Positions 17,384-26,324 of a stretch of DNA of 64,000 nt are shown here, piece by piece. The stretch comes from Candidatus Kapaibacterium sp. GTDB taxonomy: Bacteria; Bacteroidota; Ignavibacteria; Kapaibacteriales; UBA4661. A program made the position numbers and the translations under genes. The notes under the pieces were generated by a model, which had not been told where the DNA came from, did no database searches, and saw nothing but the letters and a program-made list of their open reading frames with translations. Every line of letters begins with the position of its first letter. Position 1 is the stretch's first letter. Where the stretch lies: the NCBI GenBank assembly GCA_004292595.1, contig RDXM01000084.1, positions 1 to 64,000 of the forward strand, read 5' to 3'.

Positions 17384-19702
17384 TTAAAACTTAATCGAAA
17401 AACTGCCATAGATACCGCGTCCTGGACGACCTGGAATACTGTTCATATTCCGACGCACATATTCAGGATACCAAATCTGCTCATCCAAAAGATTATTTAC
17501 ATACAAACCCAATATCATATCTGGCAGTGTGGTTGATTCAAATAAGCCCGAAATATTATATTGGATATTTGCTGAAAGGTAGTTATACGGGCGCACAGCA
17601 GGGTTGAGCTGACGCGTACTTGGTGTTGCAATATTACCGTGTTCAGCAAAATAAGAGTTCCAAAGGCTCACACTTAGTCCGAATGGTGACGAGTAACTTA
17701 CACCAAGTTTCAGCATCAAATGCGGCATACCCAAACCATTGATAATACTCAAAACATCTGCAGAATCAGGTGTTTCGGCAGTACGATTGTACGTTGCCGA
17801 ACCCAAAAGTGAAAATTCTTTGGAGAAATTTGCCTTGCCTTCCAACTCTAATCCCTGCGTCTGCAAGCGACCACGATTGATATAAAATGCCACATTTGAG
17901 TATGCTATTCCGTTCACAACAGCAAGATTTTCTTTTGGTAACGAACGCTTGATAACATTACGTTGGGTGCTTTGGAATGCGGTTAAAGAAATTTCATAAT
18001 TCGACGAAGCATAAAAAATTTGCGCTTCAAGAGTAGCAATTTTCTCAGGTTCAAGATTTGGATTGCCCAAAATGATATTGCGACTGAGGAAACCACGCTC
18101 GAAGGCAGATCCCGTGCGAAAGGCTTCGGCAAATAACACCTTTGCACCAAAAGATTCCGAGATGCTCCACACCGCGCCAAAGCGTGGCACAACGTCCAGT
18201 GCTTGTCCTGTAACTTGATTCAACTGCCCGCCCGCAATAAGTTTGAGGACTTTAAAAAGTTTGTAATCTACTTGGAAATACGCGCTCCACCATGTGTAAT
18301 TATAGGCAGGCAAAATACTGAACGGCGTAGCGTTGAGTGGTGCTGTGGGCTGGCTTGCATTGGGATACGGCGAACCAAACGGTGGCGGTGTAGGAATCGT
18401 GTTGTACACAGTATGACTACCCGTTTGTGTATTTGTCAGTCCACCAATAACAATGTTCATGTTTTCCACTGGCTTCAAAAAATTTGTCCATTCCACCAAA
18501 ACATCATTCGAGGCAATATCATCGCGGTCGTTGGGAATCTCGGGTCTGCCGAGGCGTACCGTGTTACCATTGTAGGTAACATTGATGGTAGAAGTCCACA
18601 CATCGGGAATAATCTGCGCTTCGTAGCCTGCATCCAGAAAAAGGCGATTCATGGTAAAATTGAAGTCAATAGGACCAGTCGCAAGTGAATTCGGCGTACC
18701 GCCCCACATCGCGTTGCGCGACAAAGCTGCTTGGCGGCTAGATGTATAATTCGCACTGAGCTTAAATCCTTGAAACTTAATACCAATATCTGCACCAATA
18801 CTGGTGTGATAGGCTCGTATTGTTTTTGCGGGAAGAATGATAGAGTCGGCGGTATTCGCTGCATTGCGGATAAAATCTTGCTCACCGCGTGTGGTGTAGT
18901 CCCAGCCTGTCGAATTAGCATATTGTCCACCGACGGTAACTTCGAGGTCGCCAATCTGAAAGCCTGTACTTGCGCCCGCTTGCAGCGTCCCAAATGAACC
19001 ATACCGTGCCGTTGCTTGTAATTTTCCTTGTGTAGAAGCTGATTTGGTAATGATATTGACAACACCTGTCAAAGCACACGTTCCGTATAGAACCGAGCCA
19101 GGACCGCGAATAATCTCAATGCGGTCAATACGCTCAATCGGGAATGCCATGTAAATAGACGCATTGTAACCATTGGAATAGCTTTCGCGCATTGGGCGAC
19201 CATTCAAGAGAATCAGAACATTTGTATTGAAACTCGCAGTATTATTTCCACGAATTGAAATCATATTGTTCGGATATAAATAGCTACCAAGACCGTACAT
19301 ACTCGTTGCGCGGTCAATGACCTCTATGAGCGAGAGCGCACCATAGCTTGCAATTTCTTTTGCTGTAATAACGCTAATCACTGCGCCTGCATCGTAAAGT
19401 TTTTCTTCGCTTTTGGAAGCCGTCGTAACGATGAGATTGATAAGTTCATCCAACGAGGAAACCCCCGCAATTTTGACCAAATCCATCACCTCGTCAAGCG
19501 GTAGGTCCAAAAGATCCTCCACCTTCATTTTGAGAATTTGCCCTCGTGTGGGTTTGGGCTTGTCTTGCTGCGGCATAGTACTATTTTTCACAGAATCTTG
19601 TGCTGGAGCTTGTCCTTGAAGAGTACTTGGCTGCAAAACTAGTGCGGACGCACCAAGCAGGAGCGCACATAAAGGGGAAAAAAGAAAGGAGCGAACATTC
19701 AT
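17384..19702 (-). CDS. TonB-dependent outer-membrane receptor
   Basis: The 772-residue product from the ATG at 19702 has a signal peptide (MNVRSFLFSPLCALLLGASA...). A short N-terminal extension follows with the motif ILKMKVEDLLDLPLDEVMDL and then LINLIVTTASKSEEKL, the usual lead-in of this receptor type. The plug domain includes GAVISVITAKEIASYG, ISIRGNNT and RIEIIRGPGSVLYG. A 22-strand barrel region ends in GSFSIKF with a terminal Phe. It should import a substrate with energy from TonB-ExbBD, whose genes are at 50-53 kb. The substrate is not evident. The YfiR-like gene upstream suggests a sensory role. Confidence 0.93.
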   Translation of the reverse strand: MNVRSFLFSPLCALLLGASALVLQPSTLQGQAPAQDSVKNSTMPQQDKPKPTRGQILKMKVEDLLDLPLDEVMDLVKIAGVSSLDELINLIVTTASKSEEKLYDAGAVISVITAKEIASYGALSLIEVIDRATSMYGLGSYLYPNNMISIRGNNTASFNTNVLILLNGRPMRESYSNGYNASIYMAFPIERIDRIEIIRGPGSVLYGTCALTGVVNIITKSASTQGKLQATARYGSFGTLQAGASTGFQIGDLEVTVGGQYANSTGWDYTTRGEQDFIRNAANTADSIILPAKTIRAYHTSIGADIGIKFQGFKLSANYTSSRQAALSRNAMWGGTPNSLATGPIDFNFTMNRLFLDAGYEAQIIPDVWTSTINVTYNGNTVRLGRPEIPNDRDDIASNDVLVEWTNFLKPVENMNIVIGGLTNTQTGSHTVYNTIPTPPPFGSPYPNASQPTAPLNATPFSILPAYNYTWWSAYFQVDYKLFKVLKLIAGGQLNQVTGQALDVVPRFGAVWSISESFGAKVLFAEAFRTGSAFERGFLSRNIILGNPNLEPEKIATLEAQIFYASSNYEISLTAFQSTQRNVIKRSLPKENLAVVNGIAYSNVAFYINRGRLQTQGLELEGKANFSKEFSLLGSATYNRTAETPDSADVLSIINGLGMPHLMLKLGVSYSSPFGLSVSLWNSYFAEHGNIATPSTRQLNPAVRPYNYLSANIQYNISGLFESTTLPDMILGLYVNNLLDEQIWYPEYVRRNMNSIPGRPGRGIYGSFSIKF

Positions 19703-19784
19703 AACGGTATGCAAAAAACGGTATGCAAAAGATGCGAAAAATCTCGTCATTACATTCTGATAAGGTCGAACTAAAAGAGCATCA

Positions 19785-20552
19785 TTACTTGCGGCGCGAG
19801 CCACTACTGGTTGCAGTCGAGGCAAGAACGGGATTGACGAGCTTGAGAATTTCTCCCAAGCGCATATCCATAAGGTCTCTGAGCTTCATGCGAAGAAGCT
19901 CCTCGCGTGTTGGATGTTTGGTGGAGCGTCCTGTTTTTGAGCTTTTCTGGTGGCGTTGTTCTTGCAGATGCTGCAAGTCCTTGTTGAATTTATCTAACGT
20001 TTGTGTTTCACGGCTTTGCTTGGAAGATGTATGCGACGGCGACGGGAGAGATACTCCCGGAACACCAGTAGTCCGTTTCTTACTGCTTGTACGCGAATGT
20101 GTATTGCTTTGTCCTGGCTGCTGGGCAGTTCTGATGGAATCAATCACCTTTGCATATTCTAGCACTGTTTCCATTGGCAAGTCTAATAATTCCTCCAACG
20201 GTATACGCAAAATCTCCTCTCGCGTACGCTTCCGTATTAAGGGCTGAATAGTATCGGGAACGCTGGCAGCTTGCTTGGTTGATATATTTTCTCCTTGAGC
20301 ATTTTCTTTTTGAGCGTTCTCTTTTGGGAGACTTTCCTTCGGAAAACTGTTTTTGGGATCAGCACCAGAGCGTATCTCTAATGAATCCTTAACAACAGGT
20401 ACAACTTGTTGAGCCAGACAATATACGTGAGCTGTTCCGAAGAAGATAATAGCAAGCGTCAGGGGCTTCACGAGTATTTTTCTGTGCGCGTCTGTCGCTA
20501 CTCTCTCAACAAGTATTGTTATGAGCGCAATCCAAGAAATATCCAAACGCAT
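19785..20552 (-). CDS. Exported protein with two TRxxxL-DLLDLP modules
   Basis: I do not recognise a named family for this 255-residue protein. A hydrophobic segment ending in TAHVYCLAQQ looks like a signal peptide; a GTG at 20471 would give it a standard N terminus, so the true start may be there. The mature part is highly charged, Ser/Thr/Lys/Gln-rich and probably disordered. It carries two related modules, TREEILRIPLEELLDLPMET and TREELLRMKLRDLMDMRLGE, which closely match the N-terminal extension of the TonB receptor encoded 82 bases downstream. A periplasmic partner or duplicated receptor extension is the simplest reading. Confidence 0.6.
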   Translation of the reverse strand: MRLDISWIALITILVERVATDAHRKILVKPLTLAIIFFGTAHVYCLAQQVVPVVKDSLEIRSGADPKNSFPKESLPKENAQKENAQGENISTKQAASVPDTIQPLIRKRTREEILRIPLEELLDLPMETVLEYAKVIDSIRTAQQPGQSNTHSRTSSKKRTTGVPGVSLPSPSHTSSKQSRETQTLDKFNKDLQHLQEQRHQKSSKTGRSTKHPTREELLRMKLRDLMDMRLGEILKLVNPVLASTATSSGSRRK

Positions 20553-20647
20553 ACACCAAGAGAAAAATGGTACAGAAAACCGAGAGTTGAATTTAGATAT
20601 TCAATTATTTTATTCCCAAACCATGACAAGACTGCAAGCACCGAACA

Positions 20648-21232
20648 TCATTGCGCTGGAAAAATAGTTGCGTATCGAAGGAAATCTGCCGAAACTTTGA
20701 GACTAAGCTCTTCAATACCTTTATTATTGACGAGAAATTTTCTATCACCCTGACTAAGCATACTAATCACGGGAAAATTTCCTAAGTTCTCGCTGCCTTC
20801 AGTAATAACAAGAGTTGGTTTACCTTTCAATACTCGTATAATTTGTGGCAAACGAGAAACATGACGAAGCGGCACAAATACAACATGGTAGTCCGCCAAC
20901 GCAGACGTAACGGCATCGGCAAGAACTATTTTAATGGTTTGCCCTGTTGTGGGGCTTTTTCTCACTAATGCTGTCTTTTCAAGATTGACTGATATCTCCG
21001 AAGGACCACCTATAACAGCAATAACGTACTCGCCCGACGTTTTTGACGGCGGAAAATAAACGTAGCGCGTTATGTTATAGATGTAAACGGCTTGAAATGC
21101 GCTGAGTGCTTTTTGTACATCTTGCTGCTGTGCGAGCATTCGTACTGGTGTCCACGATGACTGAAGAACAAAAAAGGTAAAAAGAATGCTCAGAAACGTG
21201 AGCCGATGACGATGTTGGTAACGATACATCAT
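20648..21232 (-). CDS. YfiR-like periplasmic protein (DUF4154)
   Basis: The product is 194 residues from the ATG at 21232, with a signal peptide ending before QQQDVQKALSAF. The mature part fits YfiR/DUF4154: ALSAFQAVYIYNITRYVYFP near the start, YVIAVIGGPSEIS, HVVFVPLRHVSRLPQI, then PTLVITEGSENLGNFPVISM and an ending of KVSADFLRYATIF. In Pseudomonas, YfiR is a periplasmic inhibitor of the diguanylate cyclase YfiN. In many other Proteobacteria and FCB genomes DUF4154 genes stand next to a TonB receptor, as here. Upstream codons to 21349 were dropped because the signal peptide begins at MMYRYQ. Confidence 0.85.
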   Translation of the reverse strand: MMYRYQHRHRLTFLSILFTFFVLQSSWTPVRMLAQQQDVQKALSAFQAVYIYNITRYVYFPPSKTSGEYVIAVIGGPSEISVNLEKTALVRKSPTTGQTIKIVLADAVTSALADYHVVFVPLRHVSRLPQIIRVLKGKPTLVITEGSENLGNFPVISMLSQGDRKFLVNNKGIEELSLKVSADFLRYATIFPAQ

Positions 21233-21604
21233 ACAAAGGAGAGGCGGAGAAGTAGAAAAATTGAACAGACACCTCTTTTGCGCAGCAATTTTTGTCTCCC
21301 GCATAAGGATTGAGACCCAAACGATATTGCTTGTCAAATAAAGTTTCAAAACAAAGCTGTCTTAAAAGAGAAGTCAAAGATACAAGGAAAATGAGCTAAA
21401 ACCAATAGCAATTATGCAGGTCTTGAGAAAATTTCTGTAAAACAAGCTGTATGCGCCTATCTTCATAAGCATTGGTATCGAAACTTTACTAAAGGTGCAA
21501 TGATATTTAGAAAACCTTTTCATTTTCATTTTTCCACACCACAAAAGCAGTGTATATTTGCCGCTTCCAGCAGGATTTTACTACTTTTATCACAATGGGA
21601 ATAG
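21233..21604. other. Divergent intergenic region, yfiR-like to M28 peptidase
   Basis: This AT-rich 372-base spacer should hold the promoters for both directions: the minus-strand sensory array and the plus-strand peptidase. I saw no strong palindrome and cannot assign promoter boxes with confidence. Confidence 0.45.
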
Positions 21605-23155
21605 ATGTTTTTTATGAGAACCATATTCGCAAATATTCGTCTGTATCGTATCACAAGCATAATTGCTCTTTCCAGCGTGATAGCGATATTTCCACACGAG
21701 CGCGTTGATACACGCTTGTACGCACAAACTCCTCCAGCAGCGAAAGAGAAATCTACACAAGAAAAAACGGTCCCCCAGAAAACATCCGCATTTTTCACCA
21801 ATACCCGCACAGCTCTTGGGCAGCAAGCATCCACAACATCCACAATTCCGTATCAAAATGTAAAGCAGCTTGATTCGGTGTATATGCAAAAAAACTATGC
21901 AGAAGTTGCTAAAAAAATTCTCGCTTACGCAATGAAAGACAGTCTTGCTTTTAAGCGCTTGCAATATATGTGCGACACCTACGGACCACGTCTTTCTGGC
22001 TCGCCTGGTCTGGAACGTGCTATTGATTGGACGCTTCAAGAACTCAAAAAAGATGGCTTTGAAAATGTGCGCGGCGAAAACGTCCTTGTTCCGTCATGGC
22101 AGCGTGGCGAGGAATCCTGCGAATTAGTGCGCCCACGTCCACAAAGACTGCCCGTTCTGGGCTTGGGTGGAAGTGTGCCAACGCCGAAAGGTGGCATTAC
22201 AGCTCGTGTTCTGGTGGTGAAAGACTTTGCAGAATTAAAACAACGTGCTGGCGATGCAAAAGGAAAAATTGTTCTTTTCAATGCGCCCTTTACACAATAC
22301 CGCCAAACCGTGATTTATCGCGCTGAGGGTGCCATTCGTGCGGCGGAAGTAGGAGCAGTTGCGAGCCTTATTCGCTCGGTTGCGTCATATTCCATACAAA
22401 GCCCCCATACAGGCGGAATGCGCTATCAAGAGGGCGTTCCACAAATCCCACACGCGGCAATTTCGGTGGAAGATGCAGAAATGCTTGCACGAATGCAAGA
22501 GCGCGGAGATAGCGTCGTTGTGCGCCTTGTGATGAATGCTCAATCACTGCCTGATGCAACCTCGCGCAACGTCATTGCCGAACTCAAAGGACGCGAAAAG
22601 CCTGATGAAATCGTGGTGTTGGGCGGACACATTGATTCGTGGGATGTCAGCACGGGTGCAATGGACGATGCTGGTGGCTGCTTTGCAACATGGAAAGCAC
22701 TGCAAATCTTGAAAGAACTTGGCTTGAAGCCCCGCCGTACCTTGCGTTTGGCACTCTGGACAAACGAAGAAAATGGTTTGCGTGGCGGGATTGATTATGC
22801 AGAAAAGCACGGTAAAGAAAAGCATATTTTAGCGTTTGAATCCGATGGAGGTGTATTTCAGCCGCAAGGCTTTGGTTTTACGGGTGCGCCAGACTTACTC
22901 CGCGTGTATTCATCTGCCGCAACATTGCTCTCGCCCATAAATGCGGCTTCCGTTACCGTTGGCGGCGGCGGGGCAGATATTTCCCCGCTTATCGAATATA
23001 ACGTCCCGCAAATGAGTATTCTGGTAGAAGGTACGAAGTATTTTTGGTATCATCATACCACCGCCGATACGCCCGACAAACTCAACCCAGAGGAAATGAA
23101 TCAGTGCGCTGCAGCAATCGCTGTGATGATGTTTATTGCGGCGGATTTGCCGTAA
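21605..23155 (+). CDS. M28-family zinc peptidase with PA domain (carboxypeptidase Q-like)
   Basis: The 516-residue exported protein has a hydrophobic N terminus (RITSIIALSSVIAIF) and a Pro/Thr-rich linker. An inserted PA domain lies at about residues 190-310 (GGITARVLVVKDFAELKQRA, GKIVLFNAPF). The peptidase core has zinc ligands in order: GGHIDSWD (His at about 342), GAMDDAGG (Asp at about 354), WTNEENGLRGG (catalytic and bridging Glu), and the late His in HHTTADTPDKL. The family removes N-terminal residues or cleaves dipeptides outside the cytoplasm. A second in-frame ATG at 21614 is an equally good start. Confidence 0.9.
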   Translation: MFFMRTIFANIRLYRITSIIALSSVIAIFPHERVDTRLYAQTPPAAKEKSTQEKTVPQKTSAFFTNTRTALGQQASTTSTIPYQNVKQLDSVYMQKNYAEVAKKILAYAMKDSLAFKRLQYMCDTYGPRLSGSPGLERAIDWTLQELKKDGFENVRGENVLVPSWQRGEESCELVRPRPQRLPVLGLGGSVPTPKGGITARVLVVKDFAELKQRAGDAKGKIVLFNAPFTQYRQTVIYRAEGAIRAAEVGAVASLIRSVASYSIQSPHTGGMRYQEGVPQIPHAAISVEDAEMLARMQERGDSVVVRLVMNAQSLPDATSRNVIAELKGREKPDEIVVLGGHIDSWDVSTGAMDDAGGCFATWKALQILKELGLKPRRTLRLALWTNEENGLRGGIDYAEKHGKEKHILAFESDGGVFQPQGFGFTGAPDLLRVYSSAATLLSPINAASVTVGGGGADISPLIEYNVPQMSILVEGTKYFWYHHTTADTPDKLNPEEMNQCAAAIAVMMFIAADLP

Positions 23156-23251
23156 TATCGCAGAGAGCCAGTGGCTGTTCCCATCCGAAACAGACCTGAA
23201 AATGCGCGGAAGAGCAAGAGTAAACTCGTCGCAGAGCATCTACGCGCACTT

Positions 23252-25345
23252 CTACGCTTCCACGCTCACTTCCACGCGCACAAGACGCTTGTAAAACCCT
23301 CGCTCTGCCTGCGTTTCATTGCGCGTTTCTTCTTGCGCTGTTCCGCTCAATTTCCCTTGCGAAACAAGCCGTAATGCGCTCCGAGCAAGACCAAGCCGCG
23401 CAGCAAGAGCATCACAAAAAGCCGCAGAAGGCTCGACATCGTGAAAGTAAACCGTTGCAGAACGATTGCCTATTGTTTTGGGAAAGATTGGTATGGCGGT
23501 ATCTTGCGAAAATGTCGAGGAATAGATCCGCTTTGCTGCTTGCGTTGCGGTATTTTCTTGAACGACATTTACTTCGACCTGCGGCACGTCGGAATTTCGA
23601 TTGCTGAGGTCGGTTACATCCAATTTGAGCGATACTGCGCTGCTTGCATTTGGCACAGAACCCGCTTCATCACTCATGTTCCAGACAAGGCTGCGCGGAT
23701 ACTCGCTTTTCCCGCGCACCATATTCAGCGTTTTGATTTCCGCTCCGTCGAACTGCGAACATTCCAACACCCATTCTTTGATGCCCACGCCAGCGCGAAT
23801 ATCAAGGTCAATCCGCAAAGCAGAAGGATTTGCCGTTTTGACCATACCACGAAACTCCAGAGGGCGCATGATTTCTGGGTTGGGAGAGCTGATGCGCACA
23901 GCGCGATATTCCGCCAACGTCGCTTCGGGCGTGTTTTCGGGAAGTGAAACTTGTTCGATATTTTCCTGCATTTGTTCAAGCGAAATTCCCCACGTGCCGC
24001 GCAAATACTCGCGTACAGAGCGTGTGCGCTCCTTGGCAAGGTTTGCATCGTTCCGCTCCGAACCAGTGGAACAAATAATGCCTGTCATCGTGATTGTTGC
24101 TCCCGTTTGCTCTTGTAAACGTTTGCCGATAATGTTCAGAACGTGGTAATACGAGCGCAGTGGCTCTTGTTTTGCGAGTGCTTCGGTGCGGAAACGTTTC
24201 GTTCCATCTGCCGTCAAACGCCGATACCGTGCGGGAATCACGCTAGAACGCTCGGTGAAATACAGCACGGGCAGCCATTCTTGCGTCCGCACGGTTTGGA
24301 TTTCCGCAATGCGAAGCACAGGGCGTTCCACTTCTTTGCCAGCGTCATCAATGCCGACTACGCGCTGAATCGAAGCCGCAATGCCGCTTTGCTTCAGCTC
24401 TCGCAAATCTTCCTGAATTTTCGCCCGCTCTGTGGCAACGGTGCGCTCGGCTTCTTGAATTTTTTTTAGGCGCAATTCAATTTCCGTCAGCGCATTTTCC
24501 CGCTCAGGGTAGTAGCGAAGCGCGATTCCGCCGCGAATGCTGTTCACGCGCCAAAACTCGTCCTGTGCATCCATCCTCTGGAAAATATTGAACAGCCCAA
24601 CATCAGCAAGGGCGCGGGCTTCAATCGAAAATACGCGGTTTGTGCCAAATTCAAATTCCACACCAAGCCCGCCGATTGCCGCCGCATTAAAGTTCGCAAT
24701 GCCCAAATTCCGTACTTCTGGCAATTCCGCACGTTGCTCGCGGCGTGTGCGCAAGCCGTTTTCAAAACCACCGTCGCTTTCTGCCAGCATTTCTTCCCGC
24801 GCAAAGTAGTCTTTTCGGGAAATAATATCACCCCGCAAACCCGCATACAGATTCACTCCTTGAAGCGGTGCGGGCAAAGGATTTGCGCGAAAGAGCATCT
24901 CCGCGCCAATCGTATGCAAGTACGTGTCCAGTCTGCGCTGCGAGACCAGCACTGCTTCCGAGCCATCGGCGCGTCCTGCGGGCGTGCGCAAGGTATCGGA
25001 AAACAGCGTCGCTAGCGGCAACGCAACACGCAAATTCAAGCCCGCACTCAGCCACGACGAAAGCGGAATCTCCGCACCAACACTGCCTGCAAAGCCAGTT
25101 CCCACACCGTATCGGAATCTATACGCTTGATTTGGCTCGGCGTTGTCAATCGTTTCGCGTGTGCCGAGTGGCAAATTCAAAAACTGCACCGCGTGGAATT
25201 GGCTCAGAAACTCCACGCTGCCGCTCCAGCGCACCATGCGTGGGCTTGTCGTTGATTCCGTTGGTGGAGATTGCGCAAAAACCTCTTGCGCAAACGTGGC
25301 TTGCACAACAAGAATTATCGTAAAAAAAATAGCTACAAGGCGCAT
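23252..25345 (-). CDS. Large OmpA-like outer-membrane/periplasmic protein
   Basis: The 697-residue product from the ATG at 25345 has a signal peptide (LVAIFFTIILVVQATFAQ). Residues about 40-300 look like a beta-barrel or barrel-like domain (YRFRYGVGTGFAGSVGAEIP, GGLGVEFEFGTNRVFSIEAR). A coiled-coil stretch rich in Glu/Arg (about 300-340) leads to an OmpA-like region (YYHVLNIIGKRLQEQTGATI, TGSERNDANLAKERTRSVRE). A second, more divergent OmpA-like unit with ATVYFHDVEPSAAFCDALAA ends the protein. OmpA domains bind peptidoglycan and tie the outer membrane to the wall. It converges on the M28 gene. Confidence 0.75.
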   Translation of the reverse strand: MRLVAIFFTIILVVQATFAQEVFAQSPPTESTTSPRMVRWSGSVEFLSQFHAVQFLNLPLGTRETIDNAEPNQAYRFRYGVGTGFAGSVGAEIPLSSWLSAGLNLRVALPLATLFSDTLRTPAGRADGSEAVLVSQRRLDTYLHTIGAEMLFRANPLPAPLQGVNLYAGLRGDIISRKDYFAREEMLAESDGGFENGLRTRREQRAELPEVRNLGIANFNAAAIGGLGVEFEFGTNRVFSIEARALADVGLFNIFQRMDAQDEFWRVNSIRGGIALRYYPERENALTEIELRLKKIQEAERTVATERAKIQEDLRELKQSGIAASIQRVVGIDDAGKEVERPVLRIAEIQTVRTQEWLPVLYFTERSSVIPARYRRLTADGTKRFRTEALAKQEPLRSYYHVLNIIGKRLQEQTGATITMTGIICSTGSERNDANLAKERTRSVREYLRGTWGISLEQMQENIEQVSLPENTPEATLAEYRAVRISSPNPEIMRPLEFRGMVKTANPSALRIDLDIRAGVGIKEWVLECSQFDGAEIKTLNMVRGKSEYPRSLVWNMSDEAGSVPNASSAVSLKLDVTDLSNRNSDVPQVEVNVVQENTATQAAKRIYSSTFSQDTAIPIFPKTIGNRSATVYFHDVEPSAAFCDALAARLGLARSALRLVSQGKLSGTAQEETRNETQAERGFYKRLVRVEVSVEA

Positions 25346-25439
25346 ACAATCTAAAGTTTGCGTGATGAAATACAATCAACTACTCTTACCGTCCTTAATA
25401 CATGACAAAATCTTTGAACAGTAGGTAAAATCAGGCTTC

Positions 25440-25517
25440 AGTGGCTTGAGGCTTCTTGCCTGTGTTTGTCGCTTGAAACCCGCTCCAGCACTCACAGACA
25501 AGAATGTCTGTGCCACT
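25440..25517. repeat. 78-bp-class palindromic repeat, copy 3
   Basis: Here the variant arm is on the left (25440-25464), carrying the small stem AGGC-TTCTT-GCCT, and the canonical arm is on the right. It is thus inverted relative to copy 2. The centre, read on the minus strand, is GCGGGTTTCAAGCGAC as in copies 4 and 5. The left flank AAATCAGGCTTCAGTGG is shared with copy 5, so the element extends about 11 bases beyond the arms. Confidence 0.9.
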
Positions 25518-25599
25518 ACTGAAGAAATTTTGTCGTGTACTGAGCTTCCCGTTCTACGTTTTCCGAAGCTGTGAACGGGTTTCACGAAAAGTAAGGCTT

Positions 25600-26259
25600 T
25601 TACTCTGAAGCCAGTACCAGTCTGAATCCAACCGTATTATCTTTCCGCTCCTTGCCCATTGTCATAACATAATCTTTATCAACCCAGAGCTTTTGTGTCG
25701 CCCAACACGCGCCTCTATACACGCACGTATCTGCTCGTACAGTGGTAATGTCCGCCGTGAGAATGTGAAAGAGATTGCCCAAGACATCGGAAAGGTTGAG
25801 TTTGCCCATCTGTTTTGTGTTCACGGGCTGTGTCTGGCGATTACTATTTTTTTCAAACCATACGGTTTCCTCAATGGTATCAAAAAAAGCGTCGTCATAA
25901 TTCAGCACACAAGCATAGATAAATTCAGACTCTGTTGGCAAGCGAAAGTGCAGTCCTGTTGCCGTGTTGAGCTTATCCATAAACACTTCTACTTCATTGT
26001 AACTGACACTCTCAACAGGCTTGGTGTCGCCTCGAAATTTGGAAGGATTTGTTGTCATAATTTTCGTCCAGACACTCTGAGGAACGAATGTTTCGCCAAT
26101 CCAAATATCTTCCTGAATGTCTATTGTTACCAATGACTTGCCTTTTTTGACAAATTGATTTCTGTGCGGCTTTTTGCTCCAATCTATTTCGTAGGTCAAA
26201 TGCCCTTTTGGGAGCGGCTGAAAATTGAGAATGGAATCGCCTATGGGAACAGATTTCAT
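25600..26259 (-). CDS. FGE/SUMF1-fold protein without catalytic cysteines
   Basis: The 219-residue protein has the order of conserved blocks of the formylglycine-generating-enzyme fold: an early strand (WIGETFVPQSVWTKIM), NPSKFRGDTKPVESVSYNEV, the FRLPTESEFIYAC helix, LSDVLGNLFHIL in place of the usual 'D-M-x-G-N-V-W-E-W', VYRGACW and the terminal DNTVGFRLVLASE. The C-terminal cysteine pair of true FGE is absent, so a structural or binding role is likelier than sulfatase activation. No signal peptide is visible. It sits 65 bases after the end of the CUB/BNR gene on the same strand. Confidence 0.78.
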   Translation of the reverse strand: MKSVPIGDSILNFQPLPKGHLTYEIDWSKKPHRNQFVKKGKSLVTIDIQEDIWIGETFVPQSVWTKIMTTNPSKFRGDTKPVESVSYNEVEVFMDKLNTATGLHFRLPTESEFIYACVLNYDDAFFDTIEETVWFEKNSNRQTQPVNTKQMGKLNLSDVLGNLFHILTADITTVRADTCVYRGACWATQKLWVDKDYVMTMGKERKDNTVGFRLVLASE

Positions 26260-26270
26260 GCGGGTTTGCT

Positions 26271-26310
26271 TGTTGATGAGCTTCTACAAATGTTGATGAG
26301 CTTCTACAAA
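26271..26310. repeat. Perfect 20-bp tandem duplication
   Basis: The word TGTTGATGAGCTTCTACAAA occurs twice in direct succession (26271-26290 and 26291-26310). It lies between the CUB/BNR gene and the FGE-fold gene, just upstream of the latter's ATG. It could alter spacing in that leader or simply be a slippage product. Confidence 0.95.
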
Positions 26311-26324
26311 TAATGAATACAAAA

